A stretch of 64,000 bases of DNA from contig NC_092344.1 in the NCBI RefSeq assembly GCF_963676685.1, positions 48,754,830-48,818,829 of the forward strand. Direction: 5' to 3'. Positions 54,065 through 64,000 of the stretch are shown piece by piece; within the stretch, counting starts at the first letter, position 1, and each line of letters starts with the position of its first letter. The position numbers and the translations under genes are program-made. The notes beneath the pieces are model-generated. The model saw only the letters and a program-made list of their open reading frames with translations. It was not told where the DNA came from and did not search any database. This stretch comes from Mytilus edulis. Taxonomy: Eukaryota; Mollusca; Bivalvia; Mytilida; Mytilidae.

Positions 54065-55020
54065 CAAATAAACTCATCACAGATACCAGGACTTAATTTT
54101 GTATATACGCCAGACGCGTGTTTCGTCTACAAAAGACTCATCAAGAGTATTAAGGACCGAAATTCCAAAAAAAGTTTTGCAAAATAGAGCTAAGGTAATC
54201 TATGCCTGAGGTAGAAAAACCTTAGTATAAATTCAAAATTTTATAAACGGTTAATTTATAAATATAACCATATCAATGATAATTCATGTCAGGAAAAGTG
54301 CTGACTACTGGGCTGGTGATACCCTCGGGGAAATAAATCTCCACCAGCAGTGGCATCGACCCAGTGGTAGTAAATAAACTCATCACAGATACCAGGACTA
54401 AATTTTGTATATACGCCAGACGCGCGTTTCGTCTACAAAAGACTCATCAGTGACGCTCGAATCCAAAAAAGTTTAAAAGGCCATATAAAGTATGAAGTTC
54501 AAGAGCATTGAGGACCAAAATTCCAAAAATGTTTTGCCAAATAGAGCTTAGGTAATCTATGCCCGAGGTAGAAAAGCCTTAGTATTTCAAAAATTCAAAA
54601 TTTTATAAACGGTTGATTTATAAATATAACCATATCAATGATAATTCATGTCAGCAAAAGTGCTGACTACTTGGCTGGTGATACCCTCGGGGAAATAAAT
54701 TTCCACCAGCATTGGCATCGACCCAGTGGTAGTAAATAAACTCATCGCAAATTGCTTGTTTCTGAATCCCTAATATTATTTCATTGTATAATATGTTTAA
54801 TGTTGATTTATCTGAATAAATATTGTTTAAACTAACTCATCACAGATACCAGGACTAAATTTTGTATATACGCTGGACGCGCGTTTCGTCTACAAAAGAC
54901 TTATCAGTGACGCTCAAATCCAAAAAGGTTAAAAAGGCCATATAAAGTACGAAGTTGAAGATCTAGAGCATTGAGGACCAAAATTCCTAAAAAAGTTTAT
55001 GCCAAATAGAGCTAGTTATT
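54065..55020 (+). repeat. Head-to-tail tandem array of R4 elements
   Basis: Three copies start with CTCATCACAGATACCAGGA at 54074, 54380 and 54836. The first lacks an internal piece, the second is complete (~360 bp) and the third is cut at its 3' end. The junction GTGGTAGTAAATAAACTCAT joins the end of copy 1 to the start of copy 2. Copies 1 and 2 share the ending ACCAGCA.TGGCATCGACCC. Confidence 0.85.
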
Positions 55021-55179
55021 GGGAGCTAAAAATAAACTGTATACAAGTAGGCATTACACATGTCAGAACTACGTTAAGAAAAGGGGATCAATAGTTATCA
55101 AAGGTATCAGGATTATAACAGCTAACTATACTTAAACCAATTGGTAAATCCTTAATCAAATTACGTACATATAACAAAG

Positions 55180-55285
55180 AAGATGTGGTATGATTGCCAA
55201 TGAGACAACTGTCCACAAGAGACCAAAATGACACAGACATTAACAATTATAGGTCACCGTATGGCCTTAAACAATGGGCTGTATT
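55180..55285 (+). repeat. R2 dispersed repeat, short copy
   Basis: AAGAAGATGTGGTATGATTG, CCAATGAGACAACTGTCCAC, AAGAGACCAAAATGACACAG and ATAGGTCACCGTATGGCCTT. This is the 5' part only. Confidence 0.82.
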
Positions 55286-55289
55286 TTAC

Positions 55290-56840
55290 GCATTTGTAAT
55301 TATTATCCGATTACATGTCACTTCTACAGTAAAATAAATATAGCTTAGATAAAGAAAATACATCACGGTATAGCATGTTCTAATTTGTAGTCCCTTTGAT
55401 AAATGAGACAAAAATTTCATACATGGTAATCATGTGTAAGAATATATAAGTATTCGTTTAACAGGAAGTTGATTCAGAATAAACCTGAAAAGACATCACA
55501 TGATAATGTATGTTAATACGCTGTTAAGTAAAAAATTACAGAAGAATTTTTTTATGTACAAAATAACGAATGAAAAACATGTATAATATACAGGAACAAT
55601 CAACAAACAGTGAATTATAGGCTTATGACTTGGGACAAGCACATACAGAATGTGTTGTTAAAAATGAAGTCTGTATTTAGCGATAGATTAGTACAAATCA
55701 TGATCCAACACTGTACACTGTAAATTAAAATTAAATGAATCCTTTACAACTGAATATGGCTAGGAAATATTTGAATAAATCATCTTTATAATTTGAAGGA
55801 ATATGATTCGCTTTCTGAAATGATGTGTCCTTCGTATACGAAATTGTTCGTTGGCAGAATAAGACTATTGTTTAAATCAAGAACTTTAAACAGAGATATG
55901 ATATTTCTTATTTAACAAACTTTACGTATCATATTTATCTTTGAATAAAAAACAATATCGGTGGTTGTTACAAATGTTATACTTGTATAAACGATACAAT
56001 TATTATTTGATCTTCTTATCACCAGATTAGAATAATAATGTTTGTTTACATAATTCATGTCATATATTTTAAACTTAACACGGCCTCGACCAACTTAACA
56101 TTGTTATCTCGTATAGTGTTCAATAGCATGTGAATATTTAGTAATAACTGCATTCCATGTTTCTCTTAAACATTATATCTTCTGGTTAAACTCGCATGTT
56201 CATTAAGGACCAAACGTAACCTATAAAAGTTCAGAAGCTATAATTATCTTTGTACTGGTTAACTAAACTCATCCCAATTCTATTAAATATACCAAATCAA
56301 CTTTAAAATTATAATTTAGTCAGACGTATTCCCCTTTTATGATCAAAATTGTAATTTGATCCCCCATGTTTTATCTTCAGAAAAGAAAACATTTAGGAAA
56401 GAAATGGTAAGAAGTGTAAAACGTAACGAAATAAGGAACGTCTTCTTTAAATTATTTACACAAACCCCTACATGCACTAGATAAAATCAAAATCAAACGA
56501 AAAGTGTTTCACTGCTGTTTTTAACAATGATTTTAATACGGAAAATTTCCAAACAACTTTTGTTTCATAGTTTTGTATAAGTACTTTTTTATGGAATCGT
56601 AACATTATAAATAAATGATTTATTGCAGTTTTTTTTAAAACTTTGATTTGTGTATATGATTAAAGGTGGGTAATGTATAAATAAATGAGACAGCAACCAA
56701 ACAACACAAAATGTCAAAACTTCAAACTTTATACGGACTTCAACTGCAGACAGTTGTTTATACAAAAAAACCTCTATAACGTCAGCAGATAACCAAGAAC
56801 TGCAATCAACAATCATGGAAAAAAAACATCAAACATTAAA
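55290..56840. other. AT-rich stretch, no gene seen
   Basis: Only a possible R2 tail fragment (about 55618-55680, GGCTTATGACTTGGGACAAG) is recognised. No frame with domain or splice support. Confidence 0.5.
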
Positions 56841-56845
56841 ATAAG

Positions 56846-57190
56846 AAGATATGGCAAGCTTGCCAATGAGGCAAATATCTACAAGACCAAATGACGTAAA
56901 TAGTAGAAACTATTGGTCACCGTACGGCCATCAACAATGACTAAAACCTATGACCATAAACACTCAAAGCAGACAACCAATGGCCTGATATGTGTAAAAC
57001 AACAAACGAAAAACGAAAAAACATATACAGCCAAAAAAAGAGAGCTACTGAATGTTATGCTCATGACTTTGCATAGGAACAAACGGAGTGTGGCGGGATT
57101 AAACAATGGACGTCTAACATTATCCCTGATATCTACATTTTATAGAAAAGTGGTGATACAGCACAACATAAAATCAAACTTAAAAACTTT
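56846..57190 (+). repeat. R2 dispersed repeat, long copy
   Basis: It starts AAGATATGGCAAGCTTGCCA, passes through TTGGTCACCGTACGGCCATC and GTGTGGCGGGATTAAACAAT, and ends near CAGCACAACATAAAATC. A 98-codon frame over it is not a gene. Confidence 0.75.
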
Positions 57191-57199
57191 TCTCACGAA

Positions 57200-58245
57200 A
57201 TGGAAATAAAGCATAATCAGACCAATGCCGGATCTGAACCTGCGTCACTGATAAACCACAACTAGTCATTATCAGTTTAAATATTAAAAATCACTTCAAA
57301 CTGAGTCAAAAAAGTTTGAAGACAATTTTCCTTCGACAATTAATGTGTAAAGTATCAATCTATCGACAAACATTGGTAACACGGCAGGTGTAAACAATTC
57401 TTACTGGCTACTACATCACATTATCAAGCTGTAAATATTAAATCATTCCCTTTCAAAGAGAAATCCACATATATCGTCCTTGCACATGCATGATGTAAAG
57501 TTTAAATTTATTGGCAAACAGGCAATGGCTACACGCAAGATGCAAAATTGCTTATAAGTCGCTTTTATTTGAAATTAACCAGCTGCGAACCAAATGTTAA
57601 ATCATTCCCTTTGATAGATGCAAGGAAAACTTTGACGAAGTAGCAGAAGAAGTACAAGATGCTGAAGTAGCAAAATTTTATCATCAGCGTAACTATGTGC
57701 ACACCATACTTTGTATGTTTAGATCCACTGTCTCTCAGATACAGGTTAAAGGAGGCGCAGTAAGAAAATAAAGTAATCAATGGAGCTTTGCTATTTAAAT
57801 GACTTAATGTGTGCACTCGACTGAGTGAGTAAGACAGACAGGAGTTCTGTTATAATTTGAGCGATAAAAAAGCAATAACGGTTAACTCAATTTGCTTTGC
57901 AGGATGTATAAAAAAAAGCAGCTACGTTCGTCAAGAACTCTGTCAAGAAGATATTATCTTATTTTTCTCATATTCCAAGGGCAGTCCAAATTTTCCACCC
58001 TTTAATACGGACAGGCAATATCCTATTTCAGGATCCCATTGTATTAATTGTTAATTTATTTCTCGTCCAGCACGTGCATGATAAAATTGACACTGAACGT
58101 AGGCAAACATCGATCAATCTTTCAATTTCCATCCTTAGTGAATGTTTTTATGAAATATCTAGGTCACGCTTTATAGTGTTGGCGGAGTAGATTCAATGCA
58201 ATAAGTACGGGATCAAAGGAAAACGAACGAAGTACTACTTTAAAT
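57200..58245. other. Intergenic stretch downstream of B-box gene C
   Basis: No supported gene. Loosely repeated pieces (ATTAAATCATTCCCTTTCAA and GTTAAATCATTCCCTTTGAT about 160 bp apart; GCACATGCATGATGTAAAGT and GCACGTGCATGATAAAATTG) hint at a diverged repeat. Confidence 0.45.
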
Positions 58246-58249
58246 ACAT

Positions 58250-58255
58250 TTTAAT
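58250..58255 (-). terminator. Possible poly(A) signal of B-box gene C
   Basis: ATTAAA on the minus strand, about 50 bases beyond the stop. It is a variant hexamer. Confidence 0.35.
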
Positions 58256-58304
58256 AAGTGTTTCTCTTACATAATTTACAACAAAAATGTTTTCGCATAA
58301 CGTA

Positions 58305-59408
58305 TTACACAAGACTGTCTACAATTTTAACAACCCATATTTTACCGAAGTCCTCATTTTCACCAGCACAGCATCCAATTATTAGATATCCTTCAGCGTC
58401 AAAGCATAAACTATATGCATCATTGATGTTTAAGTCTTTGAAAATGAACTGCAGACCCAGTAATTCTCCGTTCGAATTTATTACATGTAGTGCATCGTTC
58501 TGGTAATCTGCAACTACAATATTATCACTTGGCGTTATAGTAATTCCACTTGGTTGAAATGTTTCTGAATACGTGTGTTCGTCATAGATAAACTTCAAAC
58601 GGCAATTTCTATCTACAGCTACTATTCTACCGTTTTTGTCACTGTCAAAATGATCAATAACATAGACAACATTTTTAGAATCGGTGCGAATGCGTGCTGC
58701 ATAACTGAACAATTTATTCCCCTTTTTGTCGAATTCTAATGTTCCTTTCCGTTGGTAATCACCACCGAAAATTATAACTTGTCTGACTGAAAAATTGGTA
58801 GCTGGAAACGCTGCTCCTGGTTCTCTGATGCCAACTATTACTTCGTTCTCCTTGTTTATATGAACGGCTAAAGCCATCATTTGAGAAGTTTCTAACACAG
58901 ACTTTATTTCGCCCGTAGGTGATAACATTTGTATTTTGTTGTTATCATAATCTTGAAAAAGTATTTCACCGTCTTGGTTCATTGCCATGTCATATATACG
59001 GATCTTAAACGTCTGCAATATTTTTATTGATGATTTTAAAAGTTTTCCCTTGAAAAAATGCTGATAGTCAGACTTGGTACCGCCGTATTGAAAGTAAAGT
59101 AAATCGTCATCCGAGCAAAGTAAGCTATGAATACCAGGCAGAGTAGTTGTGTATGAATTGAAAACTGATGAAACAACCACTGACGTTACCGCCTGGAAAC
59201 CTGGTGATGACTTGCTAATATCCTGAATAGAAACTGCTTCATGATCTTGTGTAGACGGAAGCCCTTGATGAATAGTAACTTTACAGGATTTACACATGCG
59301 AACATTACAATCCTCACATTTCCATTTAATGTCTTGTCCTTTGCAGAAATAGCATGACACTGGCACTTGTGCTTTTCTTATACTTGTTGATTTACTTGAT
59401 GTCGCCAT
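58305..59408 (-). CDS. B-box zinc finger / propeller protein, paralogue C
   Basis: Intact intronless 367-residue paralogue of A and B, alignable end to end without obvious gaps. The B-box ligands are Cys19, 22, 30, 33, 38 and 41 with His45 and His54 (CYFCKGQDIKWKCEDCNVRM). Propeller-like segments include MAMNQDGEILF, VVYVIDHFDSDKNGRIVAVD, ITITPSDNIVVADYQNDALH and the C-terminal FGKIWVVKIVDSLV, which pairs with GKIHVAKITDSLM of A. There is no RING, so any E3 activity would need a partner; a sensor or scaffold role is inference. All three copies share about 90 bp of 5' flank. The three genes and the TLR lie within about 30 kb. Confidence 0.9.
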   Translation of the reverse strand: MATSSKSTSIRKAQVPVSCYFCKGQDIKWKCEDCNVRMCKSCKVTIHQGLPSTQDHEAVSIQDISKSSPGFQAVTSVVVSSVFNSYTTTLPGIHSLLCSDDDLLYFQYGGTKSDYQHFFKGKLLKSSIKILQTFKIRIYDMAMNQDGEILFQDYDNNKIQMLSPTGEIKSVLETSQMMALAVHINKENEVIVGIREPGAAFPATNFSVRQVIIFGGDYQRKGTLEFDKKGNKLFSYAARIRTDSKNVVYVIDHFDSDKNGRIVAVDRNCRLKFIYDEHTYSETFQPSGITITPSDNIVVADYQNDALHVINSNGELLGLQFIFKDLNINDAYSLCFDAEGYLIIGCCAGENEDFGKIWVVKIVDSLV

Positions 59409-59538
59409 TTCTACAATAAAATATAATCAAGAAAGTCACGTGTATCACTTCCTTGTTCTTTGTTACTACGTTAAAATTGTCAAGGCTGAATACTTCACTC
59501 ACTGATAAAATCTATATTTAGCAATTTAAAGATAAATC

Positions 59539-59571
59539 TTTATGCGGCATTTTTTCTTTGTGTGTATATAT
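59539..59571 (-). promoter_or_regulatory. Shared upstream block of B-box gene C
   Basis: CCGCATAAA (59539-59547, minus strand) preceded by a TATATACA box (about 59562-59570), the same arrangement as upstream of gene A. Start site inferred. Confidence 0.4.
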
Positions 59572-60029
59572 GAATGGGGAAAAGTGTGTGTTACACGTCA
59601 ATGGCAAAACAATAAATTTATTTTTTCACGATCTCTACTTTTCCCCTTTTAAATATCAGTCAGAAGATTAACATACGGTACATGGTAGAACCGTAAAGTA
59701 CAAATAAATTCAGGAAATTGCTATACATATGAATAAATATGACACGGGGTATACGCCATTGGGTGGCAATCCATTGACCACAATATTCGAGAGACATCTG
59801 GAGGGCATCATATTTACAGTCTTCAATTCTAGACAAGTGTCTATACAGTATGTACCCTTTTCTGCAATATTTTCGTTATTAGTATTTGGTTGTCAATACA
59901 ATGTTTTTTATCGTTCCAAACACAATTTCTATGAGATGAATGCTTTTTTACAAAAAAAATTTCGGGTATAAAAGCGGTGACCGTAGCAAATTTGTTTAAA
60001 GCGCGGACGAGCTCATATTTAAAATGTGC

Positions 60030-60415
60030 ACACGATTAACGCTTTTTAAAAATGTCCTGTACCAAGGCAGGAATATGGCCATTGTTATATTATTGTTCGT
60101 TTCTGTGTGTGTTACATTTTAACGTTGCGTCGTTTGTTTTCTCTTATTTTTGAGTGTAATTTCTATTGCGATAAGACGTGTCACGGTACTTGTCTATCCC
60201 AAATTCATGTATTTGGTTTTGATGTTATATTTGTTATTCTCGTGGGATTTTGTCTGATGTTTGCTCCGTTTCTGAGTGTGTTACATTTTAGTGTTGTGTC
60301 GTTGTTCTCCTTTTATATTTAATGCGTTTCCCTCGGTTTTAGTTTGTTACCCCGATTTTGTTTTTTGTCCATGGATTTATGAGTTTTGAACAGCGGTATA
60401 CTACTGTTGCCTTTA
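60030..60415 (+). repeat. R3 dispersed repeat, long copy with internal duplication
   Basis: It begins TGTCCTGTACCAAGGCAGGA. A GTGTGTTACATTTTA.....TTG.GTCGTT unit occurs at about 60107 and 60276, and the end is GAGTTTTGAACAGCGGTATA followed by CTACTGTTGCC. It is a very common mussel repeat. Confidence 0.75.
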
Positions 60416-60739
60416 TTGCAACTCTTATTCCATTCTTATAATTATATTTTTGTGCTACAACCACGAAATTACAAACTGTATTGTTTTTCAATGTTAAATT
60501 TTAACAGTGTTACGGATTGCCCGTGCAGTCATAGATAATGTATCTTTTATGGAAATAAAATATCATAGTGTTGTGAGCAGATCGAAGGTACGGATTTATA
60601 TGCACGGTGCACTTTCAAATTAATAGTTAGAGGTGTAAAGACAGGCGTTTGTCAATTAATGTCATGAACTGTATATCTTAAGTTCAGCATTGGATATATA
60701 AAAAACACCTCTGGATGTAAACTCCAGGACTGAAACAGA

Positions 60740-60990
60740 CATAAAATGTAGATCTTGAGATTTAAAGTTAAGCGCTTTAGATTTTTAGTAAAGCGCTAAA
60801 CATGGAAATTACAGCACTGTAGTACTAAATTCCAACGCTGTAAATATAAAGTCCGCTTTAGATGTAAAGTAGACGTTTTATATTAAGATATAGCTATGTT
60901 AACTACAAAAGAATCGCTTGAATTTAAATCTACAGTTCTAGACTTTGGATCAAAAGCGCTGTACTTTTCATCACCAACGCTAGACAATTA
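60740..60990 (+). repeat. Degenerate AGCGCT minisatellite, array 2
   Basis: AAAGTTAAGCGCTTTAGATT, TAGTAAAGCGCTAAACATGG, TAAAGTCCGCTTTAGATGTA and CAAAAGCGCTGTAC. It is the same loose unit as 53640-53925. Confidence 0.65.
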
Positions 60991-61097
60991 GTACATTTAA
61001 CCCTTATGTTCTGTGTTCAGAGAAGATGATGATCGCGTGGTTAACTACATATGCAATTTAACTAGCTATAAACCAGGTTTAATCCAACATTTTCTAC

Positions 61098-61240
61098 AAA
61101 AGGAAATGCATGTACCAAGACAAAAATATGACAGTTGTTTTTTTATTTGTTTAAAATTTCTGAGCTTTTGATTTTGCCATTTGTTTAGGGATTTGTTTTG
61201 TGTGGTTCGGTAATTTTGTTATTTTGCTTTCTAATACTTT
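61098..61240 (+). repeat. R3 dispersed repeat fragment
   Basis: ATGCATGTACCAAGACAAAA, ATGACAGTTGTTTTTTT and GAGCTTTTGATTTTGCCATT follow the order at 35158-35310. Confidence 0.65.
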
Positions 61241-62072
61241 TATTTATCTAAAAGTTACGTATCATGCAGAAAATAATGTGTGAAAGAAACAAATATCTGA
61301 AGTATATCTTAAATTGCAATCAAATGAGTATTACAATGATCAGTATTGAGCACTGCACTTGGTAATATTTTTGATAACGATATGTTTATGTTATGTAGAT
61401 AATGAATCTATGTACAATTGTGCACATAATAACATTCTGTCTTTAAATAGTTATTGAATGAAAAATGCAATTCAAAATTAAGAGAGTGATAGCTGGAATG
61501 GTTTGCAAACAAATTAATTCAGAAAAAATGCAAGCTTTGGCTAAAGGAACTTAAACTTTTAATCCTAGTATTTATCTTACTTAAATTGTAATAAGAAAGA
61601 CTGTGAACATTCATTTTTCATTACTTTGTATCATTATTTATTCATAGATTATAAATTAATTTATACTTATTGACCAATCAAGCTGGTGTATGTCATTTAT
61701 TTTTCACGGCGGTTCGGGTGATCCAACTTGACTTGAACGAATTAGGAGTTGGGGTAATTGGTCATCCAAATCGTGCATAATATACCGATTTGTTTAGCGA
61801 AAAACTGTTTTAACACATTACGCCATCAATTTACATGACCATTTTGGACATTTTCAGACAATATTTGATTCACGGCTCCTGTGAAAGTTTCTTGTGGTAA
61901 AAAAAGGGAGAATATAAGCATTTAAGTAGTAAAGGGTTGGTAACTTATTTTGCTTTCAGGCATTCGACTTAATAGTTAAAGAATTGATTTTTTAAATTGC
62001 AGATCTTTGGTTGATTCTGTCAAACTTATGCACAATTTAAAAAACAAATCGTGACGATCATATCAAATCACA

Positions 62073-62129
62073 TACACACATTCGGCAAGATAAATCACAA
62101 TACACACATTCGGCAAGATAAATCACAAT
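62073..62129 (+). repeat. 28-bp direct duplication
   Basis: ACACACATTCGGCAAGATAA plus ATCACAAT occurs twice in a row (62073 and 62101) without change, implying a recent slippage event. Confidence 0.95.
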
Positions 62130-62680
62130 ACAACATAAGCTCTCACTGAGCTTTTGAACTGACATAAACGACTTAGAACTTGACATATTGTTTAGATACC
62201 TGTATTATGTTGAATATATATGTTGCCTTCTAGGTGTCCTGGGGTGGTTTTGTGTTCTTATGTCTTAATGGCGTATAACCAACATCTACAGTTTTAGTTC
62301 CGTTTGATGTTCTTTTAAATCGGTGTATGGTTAATCATGAATTAAAGGATTTATTGCTTTATGCAATTTAGGAGTTAATATATCTTAAAACAATTCAAAC
62401 TGTTTGTATAGCAATCTATCATAAAACTTGATATAAAATTTCCGGAAGCTCGGATTAGTAGTTTCTGAGAAAAATACGACGAAAATGTGATGGGACAAAC
62501 GGACAGAAGGGAAACATATTCCTTTGAATACCTAAAAACCTCATTCATCTTTTAGATACGACTAAACAGCAGATAAACATAATCTCATGAGGTCTTTTAA
62601 TGTGAAAAGTATCTTAAAATCATTGAATTTTACTGACTTACAGACCGTCAAAGGAAAGGTACAGAAAAAGGCACTGGCAA

Positions 62681-62740
62681 CAGGAAATTGAAAATGGATT
62701 GTACAAGTTGAGAATGGCGTTGTTTTCAGACTATAGTTAA
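62681..62740 (+). pseudogene. TLR C-terminal remnant
   Basis: The 60 bases encode the last 19 residues plus stop of a TIR domain almost identical to the TLR at 29920-32424 (QEIENG..KLRMALFSDYS). The box 3 Trp-Asp of the intact gene is Leu-Tyr here. Nothing homologous precedes 62681, so only the 3' end was copied or kept. The downstream 3' flank is also duplicated. Confidence 0.9.
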
Positions 62741-63399
62741 CTTCAACTGTTTTACTGCAGATATAAAACAGAATGATCTTTCGGTATTTTTTTAAGACTG
62801 CTCCCTTGCAGAACAGCTGCATGATATTTTAATAGGAATCAACTGTTTTTTTTGGTATATAAGAAGAACTTATTGGGCTGTTCAATAAAGCATGATATTG
62901 ACAATACTTTTGAGCATTTATTATTTCTTGTCATTTTTCACTTTTTAAACAATCGTGCAATTTCATTTTCCCGTTAGAATAAATATAAATGATGTCGTCG
63001 AGTTACCTGATATTAATTTAAAATAAGGCATATGCAGAAATAAAAAAATATCGGGATTCTTAATATAATACAAGATAATATTTATAAAAATTTCAAAAAT
63101 ATATTCGAATTTGATTTTTACATGTAACAAATTAACACTGACATAAGATCTTTGGATATTGTTTTATTTTAAAAAAAATTCTTAATATTGATTTCGATAT
63201 CAGTTAAATAAAACCATATAACATATAGTTTAAACACATACATGCATGCACATTCACGGAACTACATTGTACAATCTGACGATATCTATAGTCTAAAATA
63301 CATGATTTTGTAGGTGTTACTGGATTGAACTAGCTGACAGTTACTGAAATAATTATCAGGCATGTACTTTGTGTTTATTTTCTTTTATTAGGATTTATA

Positions 63400-63792
63400 G
63401 TTATCAAATGTACCAGGATTACAATTTAGTACGCCAGATAGACGCGCGTTCCTTCTCCACAATACTCATCAGTGACGCTCATATCAAAATATTTATAAAG
63501 CCAAACAAGTACAAAGTTGAAGAGCATTGAGGATCCAAAATTCCAAAAGGTTGTGCCAAATATGGCTAAGGTAATCTATGTCTGGGATAAGAAAATCCTT
63601 AATTTTTTCGAAAAATTCAATGTTTTGTAAACAGGAAATTTATTAAAATGACCACATTATTGATATTCATGTTAACACCAAAGTGTTAGGAAAAGTTCAA
63701 CAACATCTACACCGAATTGTTGACTTCTGGGCTAATGATACCATTGGGGACGAAACATCCACCAGCAGTGGCATCGTCGTCGTGTCGTCGTG
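63400..63792 (+). mobile_element. R4 element, 393 bp, with target duplication
   Basis: It begins GTTATCAAATGTACCAGGAT and ends with a GTCGTCGTGTCGTCGTG tail. TTTATA flanks both sides (63394-63399 and 63793-63798). The matching site in the TLR 3' flank (around 33010) has TTCATA once and no insertion, so the boundaries are defined by an empty site. There are no inverted ends and no frame. The short 3' trinucleotide tail and the TCGAATCC word in sister copies (about 54457) would fit a SINE, but this is not proven. Confidence 0.8.
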
Positions 63793-64000
63793 TTTATACC
63801 TGTCACGTCGTCTCAGTTTTTGTCAAATGTCTTGTTTCGATCTGGGTTTTTTTTAAGTTTGTTCCGATGTTTTACTGTTACACCACCATTTCAGGATAGG
63901 AGAGGGTTGACGCCTGTCCCAGAACAAGGAATCTGCAGTTAAGGGATTGTCATTGGTTTATATATGTTATATTTTGTTTTTTTAAATTCATTTTTTATGA

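Larger units (their letters stand above)
59575..62680. other. Intergenic stretch with repeats
   Basis: No supported gene. It holds an R3 repeat with an internal duplication (60030-60415), the second AGCGCT minisatellite (60740-60990), an R3 fragment (61098-61240) and a 28-bp direct duplication (62073-62129). Confidence 0.55.
62681..64000 (+). repeat. Duplicated TLR 3' end and flank
   Basis: It aligns with 32366-33215: TTAACTTCAACTGTTTTACT, CTTATTGGGCTGTTCAATAA, TTAAACAATCGTGCAATTTC and GTGTTTATTTTCTTTTATTA, then CTGCAGTTAAGGGATTGTCA. Two differences are a piece at about 63240-63350 not seen in copy 1, and the R4 insertion at 63400-63792. The duplication runs to the window end. Confidence 0.88.

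Overview
The window looks like AT-rich nuclear DNA of a bivalve, most likely a mussel of the Mytilus type. The grounds are eukaryotic genes with GT-AG introns, an intronless Toll-like receptor, several B-box/beta-propeller genes of the kind expanded in bivalves, Penelope-type and CR1-like retroelements, and many short dispersed repeats that I recognise from mussel sequence. The species call is inference; no search was run. No rRNA, tRNA, CRISPR array or prokaryotic operon was seen.

Layout. 1-7.3 kb: transposon graveyard. A Penelope-like reverse transcriptase pseudogene (+) is split by two younger DNA elements, one with TTAA target duplications and one with TTA; a third TTAA element lies just upstream. 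7.3-10.4 kb: no supported gene. 10.4-26.3 kb: a five-exon gene (+) for a predicted secreted 366-residue protein made of a signal peptide and four copies of a pleiotrophin/midkine-like Cys module, each with a very basic tail and each on one phase-1/phase-1 exon. Its 12.6-kb second intron holds a pair of ~0.6-kb inverted repeats built of 54-bp hairpin-forming units, about 10 kb apart, plus older repeats. 26.3-29.8 kb: repeat relics. 29.9-32.4 kb: an intact single-exon Toll-like receptor (834 aa).

33-37.8 kb: repeats. 37.8-59.4 kb: three minus-strand, intronless paralogues encoding a 367-residue B-box plus propeller protein (at 37.9, 45.4 and 58.3 kb). The middle one has a one-base frameshift in an A run that cuts off the last 17 residues. 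Between them lie a 5'-truncated CR1-like LINE (-), a 2.94-kb inverted-repeat element with a 6-bp target duplication and a foreign reverse transcriptase fragment inside, minisatellites, and a tandem array of a ~360-bp mussel repeat. 59.5-64 kb: repeats, then a duplicated remnant of the Toll-like receptor 3' end, itself interrupted by a 393-bp repeat whose empty site survives in the first copy.

Functionally, the intact genes suggest an innate-immunity neighbourhood (TLR and B-box proteins) next to a secreted heparin-binding-like factor; any functional link is inference. The strongest candidate for something undescribed is the four-module pleiotrophin/midkine-like gene, followed by the hairpin-repeat foldback structure in its intron.
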